Assembly: GCA_015272395.1 (NCBI GenBank)
Contig: JACYLQ010000048.1
Location: forward strand, 1-64,000
DNA: 64,000 bases
Reading direction: 5' to 3'
From: Calothrix sp. C42_A2020_038
GTDB lineage: Bacteria > Cyanobacteriota > Cyanobacteriia > Cyanobacteriales > Nostocaceae
Made by a program: the position numbers and the translations under genes
Notes under the pieces: generated by a model
What the model was told of the DNA's origin: nothing
The model's input: the letters and a program-made list of their open reading frames with translations, nothing else
The model's database searches: none
Shown: positions 27,109-35,918 of the stretch, piece by piece
Layout of the letters: each line of letters begins with the position of its first letter
How positions within the stretch are numbered: position 1 is the first letter of the stretch

Positions 27109-28053
27109 TTAGTAAGCTTTGCGTCTAGTTGCAAATCTGGCAATGATACTTGCAATCAGAACCATCAGAACTAAAATTAGAGACGCTGCCCAAGCTAGAG
27201 ACTTCCACTTTTCGTAAGGGGAAATCGCGTAGTTATAAACCAAAACAGCTAAAGAAGCTGTTGGTTGAAGTAATCCTTGAGGGGTAAGAGATGGCCAACC
27301 GGACGAGAATAGAGCTGTAAATAATAGAGGTGCTGTTTCACCAGCAGCACGCGCGACTGCGAGGGTTGCACCTGTAACAATTGATGGTACTGCCGCTGGT
27401 AGTACTACAGCAGCAACGGTTTGGAATTTGGTGGCGCCAATACCGACGGCAGCTTGCCGTAAATCATTCGATACCAACTGTAATGATTCGTCAGTAGTTC
27501 TTACGATGATTGGTAGCATTAGAATTGACAGTGCAAACCCACCACCAACTGCCGAGTAAGAACCCCAACCCAATCTATTTAGTGTCAACACTACAACACC
27601 GTAAGCAAATACACCTGCGATGATTGAGGGTACACCGCTGAGAACGTTGGTAGCAAACCGGATCCATCGAGACAGTTTACCAGAACTAAACTCGGTTAAA
27701 TAAATGGCTGCTAGAACTCCAATCGGAATACTAATTAAAGCTCCGATTGTCACCATGATGATAGTACCTAGAATTGCGTTACCAAAACCACCTTGTGATG
27801 GTCCAAATGGTAACGGTGGTAATTCAGTAAATACTCTAGGGTTAATACTACCAAAACCGCGATACAGTACGTAAGATAGTACGGCTGCTAAAGTCAAAAT
27901 CGCCACAATGCCGCAAAAAAACGCGACACTAGTCATGACTGAATTAAACAGTGTCCTAGGAGCAGAAGGAGAGCGTACTAAGCTGCCGAATGTATAACCG
28001 CTCGAATTACCTGAGCTATCTGAAAAATTAGAAGACATAGTCTGACTCACCAA
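27109..28053 (-). CDS. pstA: Phosphate ABC transporter permease PstA
   Basis: A 314-residue permease with six membrane helices. The conserved GLALSILMLPIIVRTTDESL-like segment and the EAA loop ESLQLVSNDLRQAAVGIGAT identify PstA. The N-terminal 30 residues are Ser-rich and cytoplasmic. The gene is separated from pstC by only seven bases and should be translated from the same mRNA. Confidence 0.95.
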   Translation of the reverse strand: MVSQTMSSNFSDSSGNSSGYTFGSLVRSPSAPRTLFNSVMTSVAFFCGIVAILTLAAVLSYVLYRGFGSINPRVFTELPPLPFGPSQGGFGNAILGTIIMVTIGALISIPIGVLAAIYLTEFSSGKLSRWIRFATNVLSGVPSIIAGVFAYGVVVLTLNRLGWGSYSAVGGGFALSILMLPIIVRTTDESLQLVSNDLRQAAVGIGATKFQTVAAVVLPAAVPSIVTGATLAVARAAGETAPLLFTALFSSGWPSLTPQGLLQPTASLAVLVYNYAISPYEKWKSLAWAASLILVLMVLIASIIARFATRRKAY

Positions 28054-28060
28054 ATACTAA

Positions 28061-29011
28061 CTATATTCGCTTGACTCGCTGCACAATTATTTCTGCCAAG
28101 ATGTTGACTATAAGCGTTAAGAAAAATAGCACTAACGCAGCGTACATCAAAGCACCAACTTGCAAACCGCTAGCTTCTGCAAATTGGTTTGCCAGTAGAG
28201 AAGAAATTGTGTTTGCTGGTGAAAATAACGAAGGGCTGATAGTATTCGAGTTACCAATCAACATTGTGACTGCCATTGTCTCACCCATTGCTCGACCAAG
28301 TGCCAGCATTATCGCACTGACAATCCCGGAAAAAGCCGCAGGTACGAGAACTTGCAATATGGTTTCCCAACGTGTGGCGCCTAATCCTAAAGCTGCTTGT
28401 CGCAAGCTAGGAGGAACCGAGTTGAGGGCATCGCGCGAAATCGCGGTGATAATCGGTAAAGTCATGATGGCCAAAATAATACCTGCAACCATCATATTTG
28501 GACCTGTTGGGGTAGTACCAAAAAGTGGTATAAATCCTAAACCCGCATTCAGACCTCTGCCAATATTTGTTACTACAGGCACTAGTACAAATAGTCCCCA
28601 TACTCCATAAACAACGCTAGGAATTGCCGCTAGAAGCTCTACCATGAACACTATAACTAAGCGTATTCCTGCTGGTAAAAAGTCTTCAGACAGAAGAATC
28701 GCTGCACCAACACCAAGTGGTACAGATATTAACAGTCCAATAAAAGAGCTTACCAGAGTCCCGTATACCTGCGGAAGTACGCCATACTCGCTAGTCACTG
28801 GGTTCCAGTCAGTGTTAACCAAAAAACCAGCACCAAATTGTTGAATCGCAGGGAATGCTTGCAAGGCAACTTGAATCGATATCCATACTAAAATGGCAGC
28901 GATTCCAATCGCAAAAACTCGAGTTGTCCAAATAAAGCCACGGTCGAGGTTTTTATCAACCTCTGATCGCGATTTTGTTGATGCCTGACTACCTTGAGCT
29001 AAACTAGTCAT
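28061..29011 (-). CDS. pstC: Phosphate ABC transporter permease PstC
   Basis: A 316-residue permease with six helices. The family features are GVGAAILLSEDFLPAG, AIPSVVYGVWGLFVLVP, and the EAA loop ALNSVPPSLRQAALGLGATR followed by GRAMGETMAVTMLIGN. It forms the inner-membrane channel with PstA. It follows pstS by about 105 bases on the minus strand. Confidence 0.96.
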   Translation of the reverse strand: MTSLAQGSQASTKSRSEVDKNLDRGFIWTTRVFAIGIAAILVWISIQVALQAFPAIQQFGAGFLVNTDWNPVTSEYGVLPQVYGTLVSSFIGLLISVPLGVGAAILLSEDFLPAGIRLVIVFMVELLAAIPSVVYGVWGLFVLVPVVTNIGRGLNAGLGFIPLFGTTPTGPNMMVAGIILAIMTLPIITAISRDALNSVPPSLRQAALGLGATRWETILQVLVPAAFSGIVSAIMLALGRAMGETMAVTMLIGNSNTISPSLFSPANTISSLLANQFAEASGLQVGALMYAALVLFFLTLIVNILAEIIVQRVKRI

Positions 29012-29116
29012 GAATTAATTCACCCATTTTGCGCTAGATAAGTGTAGGAGCGAACAAGAAGTTGGTAGTTAACTACTAACTTTCAATTCATCTTTTATTT
29101 GCTTTTGGCGTATAGC

Positions 29117-30307
29117 CTAATTGCTTGCACTGGCGCCACCAGCACCACCACCGACGCTGATCTTATAATCGCTAATAGGGTCTGCTGCTGCGGCTACTTT
29201 CTGCACAACATTTGCAGGTAGAGGAATATAACCGAGTTCCGCAGCAACCTTTTGGCCTTCAGTTAAAGCATACTCAACCATTGCTTCAACTGCTTTAGCT
29301 TTACCTGCATCAGGATAATTTTTGTAAACCAATAACCAGGAGTAGCTAACGATTGGATAGGAATCACCACCATCCGGATCAGCAATAAACGCGCGTAGGT
29401 TTTCAGGTAGTGCTACAGATTCTAAAGTTTTAGAACCTGATTTATCATCAGCTTTTACGAATTTACCAGCTTTATTTTCAAGTGTTGCGAAGTTAAGGTT
29501 GTTTTGCTTGGCATAACCGTATTCAATATAACCAATTGAACCTGCAGTTTGTCCAATTTGGGCGGTTACACCTTCATTACCTTTAGCACCAATACCTACA
29601 GGCCATTTTACAGACTTACCCTCACCGACTTTGGTTTTCCATTCGGGGCTAACTGCGCTCATGTGCTTTGTAAATACGCCTGTAGTACCACTACCATCAG
29701 AACGATATACAACTGTTATGGGTGTGTTAGGCAGTTTGGCGTTCGGGTTAGCTTTTGCAATTGCAGGGTCATTCCAAGTCTTAATTTTACCCAATAAAAT
29801 ATCAGTGTAAACAGCACGAGGTAGCTGGAGTTCGGGTACATCTGGCAAATTATATGCTAGTACAATACTACCAGCAGTTACTGGCAGCAAGATAGTTCCT
29901 TTGTCAGCAGGTACCTTCGCAATTTCTTCATCCGTCATTGCCACATCACTGGCGCCAAAGTCTACAGTGCCTTTGGTAAACTGTTCAACACCAGCACCGC
30001 TACCAACAGATTGATAGTTGATTTGCAAGTTGGGATATTTTTGGCTCAAGGTTTGGAACCATGTCAGGTACAAAGGAGCAGGGAAGGAAGCACCTGCACC
30101 AGTCAATGCAACATTACCACCAAGGTCAAGTTTTCCTGGAGTTGAAGAAGCTGCTTCTTTTGCGGTGCCGGGAGATGCTTCAGCACCAGGGGTTCCATTA
30201 TTTGCAGCTTGCTCACCACCACAAGCTGCCAAGCTTAAAGATAAAGCTAATGCGGGAATCACTCCCACAATGCGTTTGTTAATTTTGAAAGGGTTACAAG
30301 AAAGCAT
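29117..30307 (-). CDS. pstS: Phosphate ABC transporter substrate-binding protein PstS
   Basis: A 396-residue lipoprotein. The signal peptide ends LSLSLAAC. The binding domain shows LTGAGASFPAPLYLTWF, YQSVGSGAGVEQF, DFGASDVAMTDEEIAKVP, VVYRSDGSGTTGVFTKHM and YPIVSYSWLLVYKNY, the classical PstS set of phosphate ligands. It is a different subfamily from the two SphX-like proteins at 15-22 kb. It leads pstSCAB, and a Pho box lies about 50 bases upstream. Confidence 0.97.
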   Translation of the reverse strand: MLSCNPFKINKRIVGVIPALALSLSLAACGGEQAANNGTPGAEASPGTAKEAASSTPGKLDLGGNVALTGAGASFPAPLYLTWFQTLSQKYPNLQINYQSVGSGAGVEQFTKGTVDFGASDVAMTDEEIAKVPADKGTILLPVTAGSIVLAYNLPDVPELQLPRAVYTDILLGKIKTWNDPAIAKANPNAKLPNTPITVVYRSDGSGTTGVFTKHMSAVSPEWKTKVGEGKSVKWPVGIGAKGNEGVTAQIGQTAGSIGYIEYGYAKQNNLNFATLENKAGKFVKADDKSGSKTLESVALPENLRAFIADPDGGDSYPIVSYSWLLVYKNYPDAGKAKAVEAMVEYALTEGQKVAAELGYIPLPANVVQKVAAAADPISDYKISVGGGAGGASASN

Positions 30308-30356
30308 GGGGAAGTTTGTGACAATTTTGGGTTACAGTGCTAACAATATCGTGTGT

Positions 30357-30375
30357 ATATTAAGGTAAGGTTAAA
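30357..30375 (-). promoter_or_regulatory. Pho box upstream of pstS
   Basis: Read on the minus strand, TTTAACCT and CTTAATAT start 11 bases apart. They fit the cyanobacterial SphR/PhoB half-site pattern PyTTAAPyPy(T/A) (second copy one mismatch). Expected effect is induction of pstSCAB by phosphate starvation. Confidence 0.6.
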
Positions 30376-30778
30376 AGAAACAACTATCATTGAAAAAAAT
30401 TATGTTACTCGAAGAACAATAATTGATTCTCAGCATCACTGTTGAAATGGATGCCAAACATAAATTATCTGCTAACTTCAGACTCTTGCTTCTACGTTAT
30501 TAAAGCGTTAGCTACTTGCAATATTGATTTAATTTTATCGCAAATAACTAGTATTTTTTAAAACCTTTGTTTAAGTAATATCACTTAAGCGAGATCTTTC
30601 TTAACCATAGAGCTGGTATAAAAGTAATGATAGATTTTAGAAAAAACTTAATATAATCATCTAAATCAAAGCCAAAATTAAACGATTTACACAATTCTTA
30701 TAGAAAAATAGTTAAACGTTAAATTTTTACTGGTATATATTGATATTGCACAGAGTGTCTCGCGCATCTTTTAATCGA

Positions 30779-31366
30779 ATGCTAGCTGCGTCCAATCAAT
30801 TATTATGGTCAATGATTGGCTTACTGCTGACAATGGCCGGTACGTTTCTCAAAGCGTACATTACTACCCCACCTTGGGGTTGGAGCCAATATGGAGTCCA
30901 GACGTTTTCTCTAGGTGTCAGTTATCAGATTGGCGGGGTACTACTGGTTGGATGTTTAGGTGGTAAGAATGCAGGCGCCCTTTCACAGATAGCTTACTTA
31001 GTTATGGGTTTAACCTTATTGCCAGTATTTTCAGATGGTGGTGGTATGGGTTATATAAAGCTATCGCAATTTGGTTACTTACTTGGTTTTATACCGGGAG
31101 CTTGGATTTGCGGTTTGTTGGCATTTAAAGCAAGACCACGACTTGAAACTTTAGCATTTAGCTGTATCTGTGGCTTGTTTACTGTTCACCTTTGCGGCAT
31201 TATCTATCTGGCGCTTGGCTATATATTACAGTGGAAAGGTACAGAGGCACAGTCATTCACGCAAGCGGTCTTAAAATATTCTTGGTATGTACTACCCGGA
31301 CAGTTTATCGTAGTTTGTGCTGTTACCGTCATTGCTTTCATACTGCGCCATCTAATGTTTTACTAA
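30779..31366 (+). CDS. bioY: Biotin transporter BioY
   Basis: A membrane protein of 195 residues from the ATG at 30779; GTG at 30755 and TTG at 30740 are in-frame alternatives. About six helices, with VSYQIGGVLLVGCLGGKNAGALSQIAYLVMG and FGYLLGFIPGAWICGLLAF giving the BioY pattern of an S component for biotin uptake. The gene precedes lspA by 18 bases, a pairing I know from other cyanobacteria. Confidence 0.85.
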   Translation: MLAASNQLLWSMIGLLLTMAGTFLKAYITTPPWGWSQYGVQTFSLGVSYQIGGVLLVGCLGGKNAGALSQIAYLVMGLTLLPVFSDGGGMGYIKLSQFGYLLGFIPGAWICGLLAFKARPRLETLAFSCICGLFTVHLCGIIYLALGYILQWKGTEAQSFTQAVLKYSWYVLPGQFIVVCAVTVIAFILRHLMFY

Positions 31367-31384
31367 AGGGACTATTCCTTAATA

Positions 31385-31861
31385 ATGCACCTAAAAAATC
31401 GTAATTTTTGGATAGCAGCTTGCAGTGCTTTTTTTCTAGACCAATTAACGAAGTACTGGATATTACAGAGTTTTCAGCTACAGCAAACGCAACCTTTGAT
31501 AGCTGGAGTATTTCACCTCACTTACGTTCGTAACTATGGTGCAGCTTTTAGCATTTTAGATGGACAAGTCGAATGGTTACGGTGGTTATCATTGGGCGTT
31601 AGTTTAGCTTTGATGGCACTGGCTTTATTTGGTCCGGAGTTAAGTTTTTGGGATAGATTAGGTTATGGCTTTATCCTTGGTGGTGCTTTGGGTAATGGAA
31701 TCGACCGATTTGTACTAGGCTATGTTGTAGATTTTCTAGATTTTCGGCTCATTAACTTTCCCGTATTTAATTTTGCAGATGTGTTTATTAATATAGGTAT
31801 TGCTTGTTTAATTATAGGTAGTTTTAAACAAAGTAAAAGTTCTAACCATCGGGCACGATAA
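31385..31861 (+). CDS. lspA: Lipoprotein signal peptidase (signal peptidase II)
   Basis: A 158-residue inner-membrane aspartyl protease with four helices. The conserved N-terminal DQLTKYWI, FHLTYVRNYGAAFSIL (family NxGAAF), GGALGNGIDRF and VVDFLDF are present. The catalytic Asp residues are in GNGIDR and in FNFADVFIN. It cleaves prolipoproteins such as the Pst lipoproteins in this window. It is linked to bioY. Confidence 0.96.
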   Translation: MHLKNRNFWIAACSAFFLDQLTKYWILQSFQLQQTQPLIAGVFHLTYVRNYGAAFSILDGQVEWLRWLSLGVSLALMALALFGPELSFWDRLGYGFILGGALGNGIDRFVLGYVVDFLDFRLINFPVFNFADVFINIGIACLIIGSFKQSKSSNHRAR

Positions 31862-31865
31862 TCTT

Positions 31866-31893
31866 GTAGAGAGGTTACATGTAATGTCTCTAC
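31866..31893. repeat. Hairpin of the GTAGAGACG family
   Basis: GTAGAGAGGTTACAT and ATGTAATGTCTCTAC form an imperfect palindrome just after the lspA stop. Its position suits a transcript end. Confidence 0.5.
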
Positions 31894-32112
31894 GATATTT
31901 TGATTACAGTTACGCTACAGAACATAATATAAATCCCCGTAAATATGACATTTAGGGGATTTGAAGGTTCGTGTTTTACAGCAAATTTTCAGTTAGTTAA
32001 ATATAGTCGAGCGAGCAAGGATGCTCACTCAACAACAGTTTGATTGTAATCTATGTACCTCCCCCAACCTAAAAACTGCTGTAATTTTTTTGAATTTTGA
32101 CTTGCTTTGCCA

Positions 32113-32931
32113 CTAATTTCTAACACCAGGTGCAGGTTCAGAAGTAGAACCAGGAGTTGCTTCACCAGGAGTGCTACCAGGAACAGTGATGTTACCTGGA
32201 GTACCTGATGCTGGGTTATTTAATGGTTCTGTGGTACTATCAGTAGGATTGCTTTGATTTGTACTACCTGGGGCGCCAGGAAGTGGGTTTAAAGGTGCAG
32301 CTTCGAGGTTAGTGCCACCACTGGGAGAAGGTGCCGAAGGTGTTCCTGTACTACCGGGAGTAGTTGTTTCAGGAACTTTGTTAGTGCTGCTTCCAGGGGT
32401 TTCATTAGTACCACCAGGTAAGGGTGTAACTGGTACCGTTTGCTGATTGCTACCACCTGGTAGAGTGGTTCCAGGAGCTGGGGTAACATTACCAGGATTA
32501 GTAGGGTTAGTTTCAGTAGGTGCGACTGTACCATCTGGGCTGGGAGTTCCAGTTGGATTAGTATCGCTAGGTGCGGTGGTGCCAGTACCTGGTGCGCTTG
32601 GAACAACTTCTATAGTACTTGGGGTTTCAGATGGAGCCACAGGAGTGCTGCCACCACCTGTAGTACTATCGGTTGTACCAGTACCACTTTCTCCTGCGGG
32701 TTTCGCATTTGCACCACTTTGACAACGTGAGTTCAGTGGGAAATTCTTACAGAGAATCTCCATTACATCAGGGGGAAGTTCTTTTGGAGGAGATGCTTCA
32801 GTTGTTGTGGATTCTTGCTGTCTTTGAGCTCGCATTAGCTCTGGAAACTTTGTTGATTGAGCGGCGGCAACGTTACAAGAGAGCGCCAAACCTAGAGTTG
32901 TACTTATCAGGGTTAGAAATTTTCCCTTCAT
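32113..32931 (-). CDS. Secreted Pro/Thr/Gly/Ser-rich repetitive protein
   Basis: A protein of 272 residues from the ATG at 32931, chosen because GAGG lies nine bases before it and a signal peptide (LISTTLGLALSCNVAAAQ) then begins correctly. A short segment PPDVMEILCKNFPLNSRCQ with two Cys is followed by about 190 residues of low-complexity sequence. That tract uses PGS, PGT, TNP, PAPG and GGTN units and is rich in Thr, Pro, Gly and Ser. The composition suggests an extended wall, sheath or periplasmic spacer. No family is recognised. Confidence 0.7.
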   Translation of the reverse strand: MKGKFLTLISTTLGLALSCNVAAAQSTKFPELMRAQRQQESTTTEASPPKELPPDVMEILCKNFPLNSRCQSGANAKPAGESGTGTTDSTTGGGSTPVAPSETPSTIEVVPSAPGTGTTAPSDTNPTGTPSPDGTVAPTETNPTNPGNVTPAPGTTLPGGSNQQTVPVTPLPGGTNETPGSSTNKVPETTTPGSTGTPSAPSPSGGTNLEAAPLNPLPGAPGSTNQSNPTDSTTEPLNNPASGTPGNITVPGSTPGEATPGSTSEPAPGVRN

Positions 32932-33072
32932 ATTACTTAACCTCAACACCTCAACACATACTCGACCCATTAAATCAAACAATTGGATTTAGAAAATCTT
33001 CCCAAATGCAGATGTATCTCCAATCAAAATTTGCATCGGAGACATAGTTTGAGTATTGAGGTAGGTGAGTTA

Positions 33073-33113
33073 TGTAAAATTTACACCAAAAGCATCTTCG
33101 GTGTAAGTTTACA
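33073..33113. promoter_or_regulatory. Stable hairpin between divergent genes
   Basis: TGTAAAATTTACACC (33073-33087) pairs with GGTGTAAGTTTACA (33100-33113) with one bulge. It lies in the 499-base divergent region before the FHA-PBP gene and the secreted Pro/Thr protein. The rest of that region is AT-rich with no other clear feature. Confidence 0.4.
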
Positions 33114-33430
33114 GTAATACCAAATGAAAATATATTTTTACGAATGTAAAGAAGGATAAGTTAGATATAGAGACTAATATAGAGTATTTGTATCTGACAA
33201 TCAACAGGTTGCCAATTGTATATTTAGTTTTGAGCAAAATGTAATATTATTAACAAACTAATTCTTAGTTAATGTACTTGAGGAATATAGTTAAGTTTGG
33301 TATTGATTAAATTGGAAACAATTCCGTATAATCAGCGTCTTGTTGAGCTTGTGAGTACAATGGTGGAGTAGCTAGCATCGCATGATAAACTCGCCCTATT
33401 TTTAAGTAATAACCGTGGTGTGAATAGCCG

Positions 33431-35698
33431 ATGAGTTCCCCCCAACCTCCTCAAAAACCGCAAACTCTGCTTGGTCAGTTGACGCAAGCAGTTCAGACGA
33501 TTCAAGCTAGAGTCGATTTTTCTAAATTGGCGCTGAAACCGAACGCCAGAGTTCCAGAACTCTGGGTACAAGATGCGGGGGCATCTCAAGCGGAAGTATA
33601 TCCCTTGTTAGGCGACCGTTACATGCTTGGTCGCAGTTCCAAATCCTCCGATATTGTTGTCCGCAACCCAGTGGTTAGCCAAATACACTTATCGTTGTCG
33701 CGAGATTCGACTCAGCGGCGCCCAGTATTTGTAATCAAAGATGAAAATTCGACAAATGGTATTTACCGAGGTAAACGTCGTGTCACCTCGCTAGAATTAC
33801 GTCACGGTGATATATTGACGCTTGGACCACCTGAACTAGCAGCTTCAGTACGCTTACAGTATATTGACCCACCACCTTGGTATATTAAAGCAGCCACATG
33901 GACAGGATATGGAGTAGGTGCGATTGCAGCTTTACTAGCTTTAACCGTTGGTGTCGAATGGCTAAAATTCTCAGTACGACCGCTTCCTGGTGCCACACGT
34001 TCGCCAATTGTGATTACCGCGCGCGACGGTATTACACCACTACGGGAAACACGTTCAGTGGCCCACATTGATTTGAAGCAGTTGGATGACTTCGGTCCAT
34101 ACATAGCTTCGGCAGTTGTTGCCTCAGAAGATAGTCGATATTACTGGCATCCAGGTGTTGACCCATTGGGAATTTTACGAGCAGTGTTAGTCAATACTCG
34201 TAGTGGGGACGTACAGCAAGGCGCCAGTACGGTGACGCAGCAAGTCGCGCGCAGTTTGTTCCGCGATTATGTTGGTACGCAAGATTCTTTGGGACGCAAA
34301 TTTCGTGAAGCAGTTGTATCACTAAAATTAGAGACTTTCTACAGCAAAAACGATATTTTGCTGACTTATCTCAACCGAGTTTTCCTAGGAGCTAATACTT
34401 TTGGATTTGAAGATGCTGCCAAATTTTATTTTGAGAAATCAGCAAAAGAATTGACTTTGGCGGAAGCATCAACGCTAGTAGCAATTTTGCCAGCACCGAA
34501 TGGGTTTGATTATTGCGGTGGTCAAAATAAACTGCGAACAATTGAATATCGCAATCGTGTCTTGCGTCGTATGCTTGATATGGGGAAAATCAAGCAGGAT
34601 GAATATGACCGCGCTCGACGCTCACCTGTAGAGATTAGCCCTAAAGTTTGTGAACAACAAGCGAAAACGATTGCACCCTATTTTTATGATTATGTTTATC
34701 AAGAACTCGAAACGATATTGGGGGCAGAATTAGCCAGAGAAGGTAACTTTATTATTGAGACGCAATTAGACCCTGCCATCCAAGCTCAAGCCGAAGCAGC
34801 ACTACGAAATTCGGTGCGTCAAGATGGTTCGACTTACGGTTTTTCTCAGGGAGCAATAGTTACACTTGATACGAGTACAGGTGCTATTTTAGCGATGGTC
34901 GGTGGAACTGATTATCGCCGTAGTCAATTTAACCGTGCCTTCCAAGCAAAGCGTCAGCCTGGTTCAACTTTTAAAATCTTTGCCTTTAGCGCAGCGATTG
35001 AAAAAGGAATTTCACCTGAAAGAACTTACTCCTGCGACTCCTTAGTTTGGCAAGGGTTTCGGTATAAACCTTGTCGCTCCGGTCCTGGTGGAAGTTTGAG
35101 TCTGGCAACAGGATTAGCGCTGTCCGAAAACCCAATTGCTCTGAGAATCGCGCGTGAAGTTGGGCTTGGTAGAGTTGTGGAAGAAGCAAAACGTATGGGT
35201 ATACGCTCACCTCTTGACCCTGTACCAGGTTTAGTGTTGGGACAAAGTGTTGTTAATGTCTTAGAAATGACAGGGGCATTCGCTGCCATTAGTAATAATG
35301 GTGTATTAAACCGTCCCCACGCAATCAGCAGAATTTTAGACAGCAGTGACTGTCGTGACCGTAGTAATTTAAAAACCTGTCGAGTAATTTATTCTTACGA
35401 CCAAGATCCAGAAGCGAACAAGCGCGTTTTGTCAAAAAGTGTCGCCTCTACCATGACAGGGTTACTAAGGAGCGTGATTACTAGCGGTACAGGTAGAGCT
35501 GCAAGTCTTGGTTTAGGAGAAGCAGGTAAAACTGGTACAACTGATAAAAATGTAGACCTTTGGTTTATTGGCTTTATTCCTGGTCGGCGCCTAGCAACAG
35601 GCATTTGGTTGGGAAACGACGACAATACACCTACATCAGGAAGCAGCGCCCAAGCCGCACAATTGTGGGGAAATTATATGGGCAGAATTGTGAAGTAA
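33431..35698 (+). CDS. Class A penicillin-binding protein with N-terminal FHA domain
   Basis: A 755-residue bifunctional peptidoglycan synthase. Residues about 45-135 form an FHA phosphothreonine-binding domain (YMLGRSSKSSDIVV, NPVVSQIHLSLSRD, DENSTNGIYRGKRRV). One membrane helix follows at about 155-175. The glycosyltransferase domain carries the catalytic Glu in VASEDSRYYWHPGVDP plus GASTVTQQVARSLF. The transpeptidase domain has RQPGSTFKIFAFSAAI (SxxK), SEN and GEAGKTGTTD (KTGT). The FHA module suggests control by a Ser/Thr kinase. This fusion is known in cyanobacteria. Confidence 0.95.
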   Translation: MSSPQPPQKPQTLLGQLTQAVQTIQARVDFSKLALKPNARVPELWVQDAGASQAEVYPLLGDRYMLGRSSKSSDIVVRNPVVSQIHLSLSRDSTQRRPVFVIKDENSTNGIYRGKRRVTSLELRHGDILTLGPPELAASVRLQYIDPPPWYIKAATWTGYGVGAIAALLALTVGVEWLKFSVRPLPGATRSPIVITARDGITPLRETRSVAHIDLKQLDDFGPYIASAVVASEDSRYYWHPGVDPLGILRAVLVNTRSGDVQQGASTVTQQVARSLFRDYVGTQDSLGRKFREAVVSLKLETFYSKNDILLTYLNRVFLGANTFGFEDAAKFYFEKSAKELTLAEASTLVAILPAPNGFDYCGGQNKLRTIEYRNRVLRRMLDMGKIKQDEYDRARRSPVEISPKVCEQQAKTIAPYFYDYVYQELETILGAELAREGNFIIETQLDPAIQAQAEAALRNSVRQDGSTYGFSQGAIVTLDTSTGAILAMVGGTDYRRSQFNRAFQAKRQPGSTFKIFAFSAAIEKGISPERTYSCDSLVWQGFRYKPCRSGPGGSLSLATGLALSENPIALRIAREVGLGRVVEEAKRMGIRSPLDPVPGLVLGQSVVNVLEMTGAFAAISNNGVLNRPHAISRILDSSDCRDRSNLKTCRVIYSYDQDPEANKRVLSKSVASTMTGLLRSVITSGTGRAASLGLGEAGKTGTTDKNVDLWFIGFIPGRRLATGIWLGNDDNTPTSGSSAQAAQLWGNYMGRIVK

Positions 35699-35918
35699 TT
35701 CAATGGATGGATTTTGGATTACAGCAGTTTTTGGGTTGCGCTCTTGTACACAGATAAAAATCAAACTGTTGTGGAGTGGGCAGGGAGTGCCCGCTCCGCT
35801 GTATTTAACCAACTTGAAATTTTCTGTAATCAAAAATTACGCCACTTGCGACAACGGGGGAAACCCCTAATGGCGCAGTGGCTCAAAAATCTATTCATTG
35901 TCGAGTTCAAATCCAAAA

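Noticed and set aside
28071-28610. 179-residue plus-strand frame opposite pstC
   Set aside because: pstC matches its family over the full length on the other strand; the plus-strand frame shows no family pattern.
32447-32722. Gly/Val-rich open frame on the plus strand inside the secreted protein gene
   Set aside because: It is the antisense reading of the Pro/Thr/Gly repeats, and low complexity keeps all frames open. There is no start context or separate promoter.
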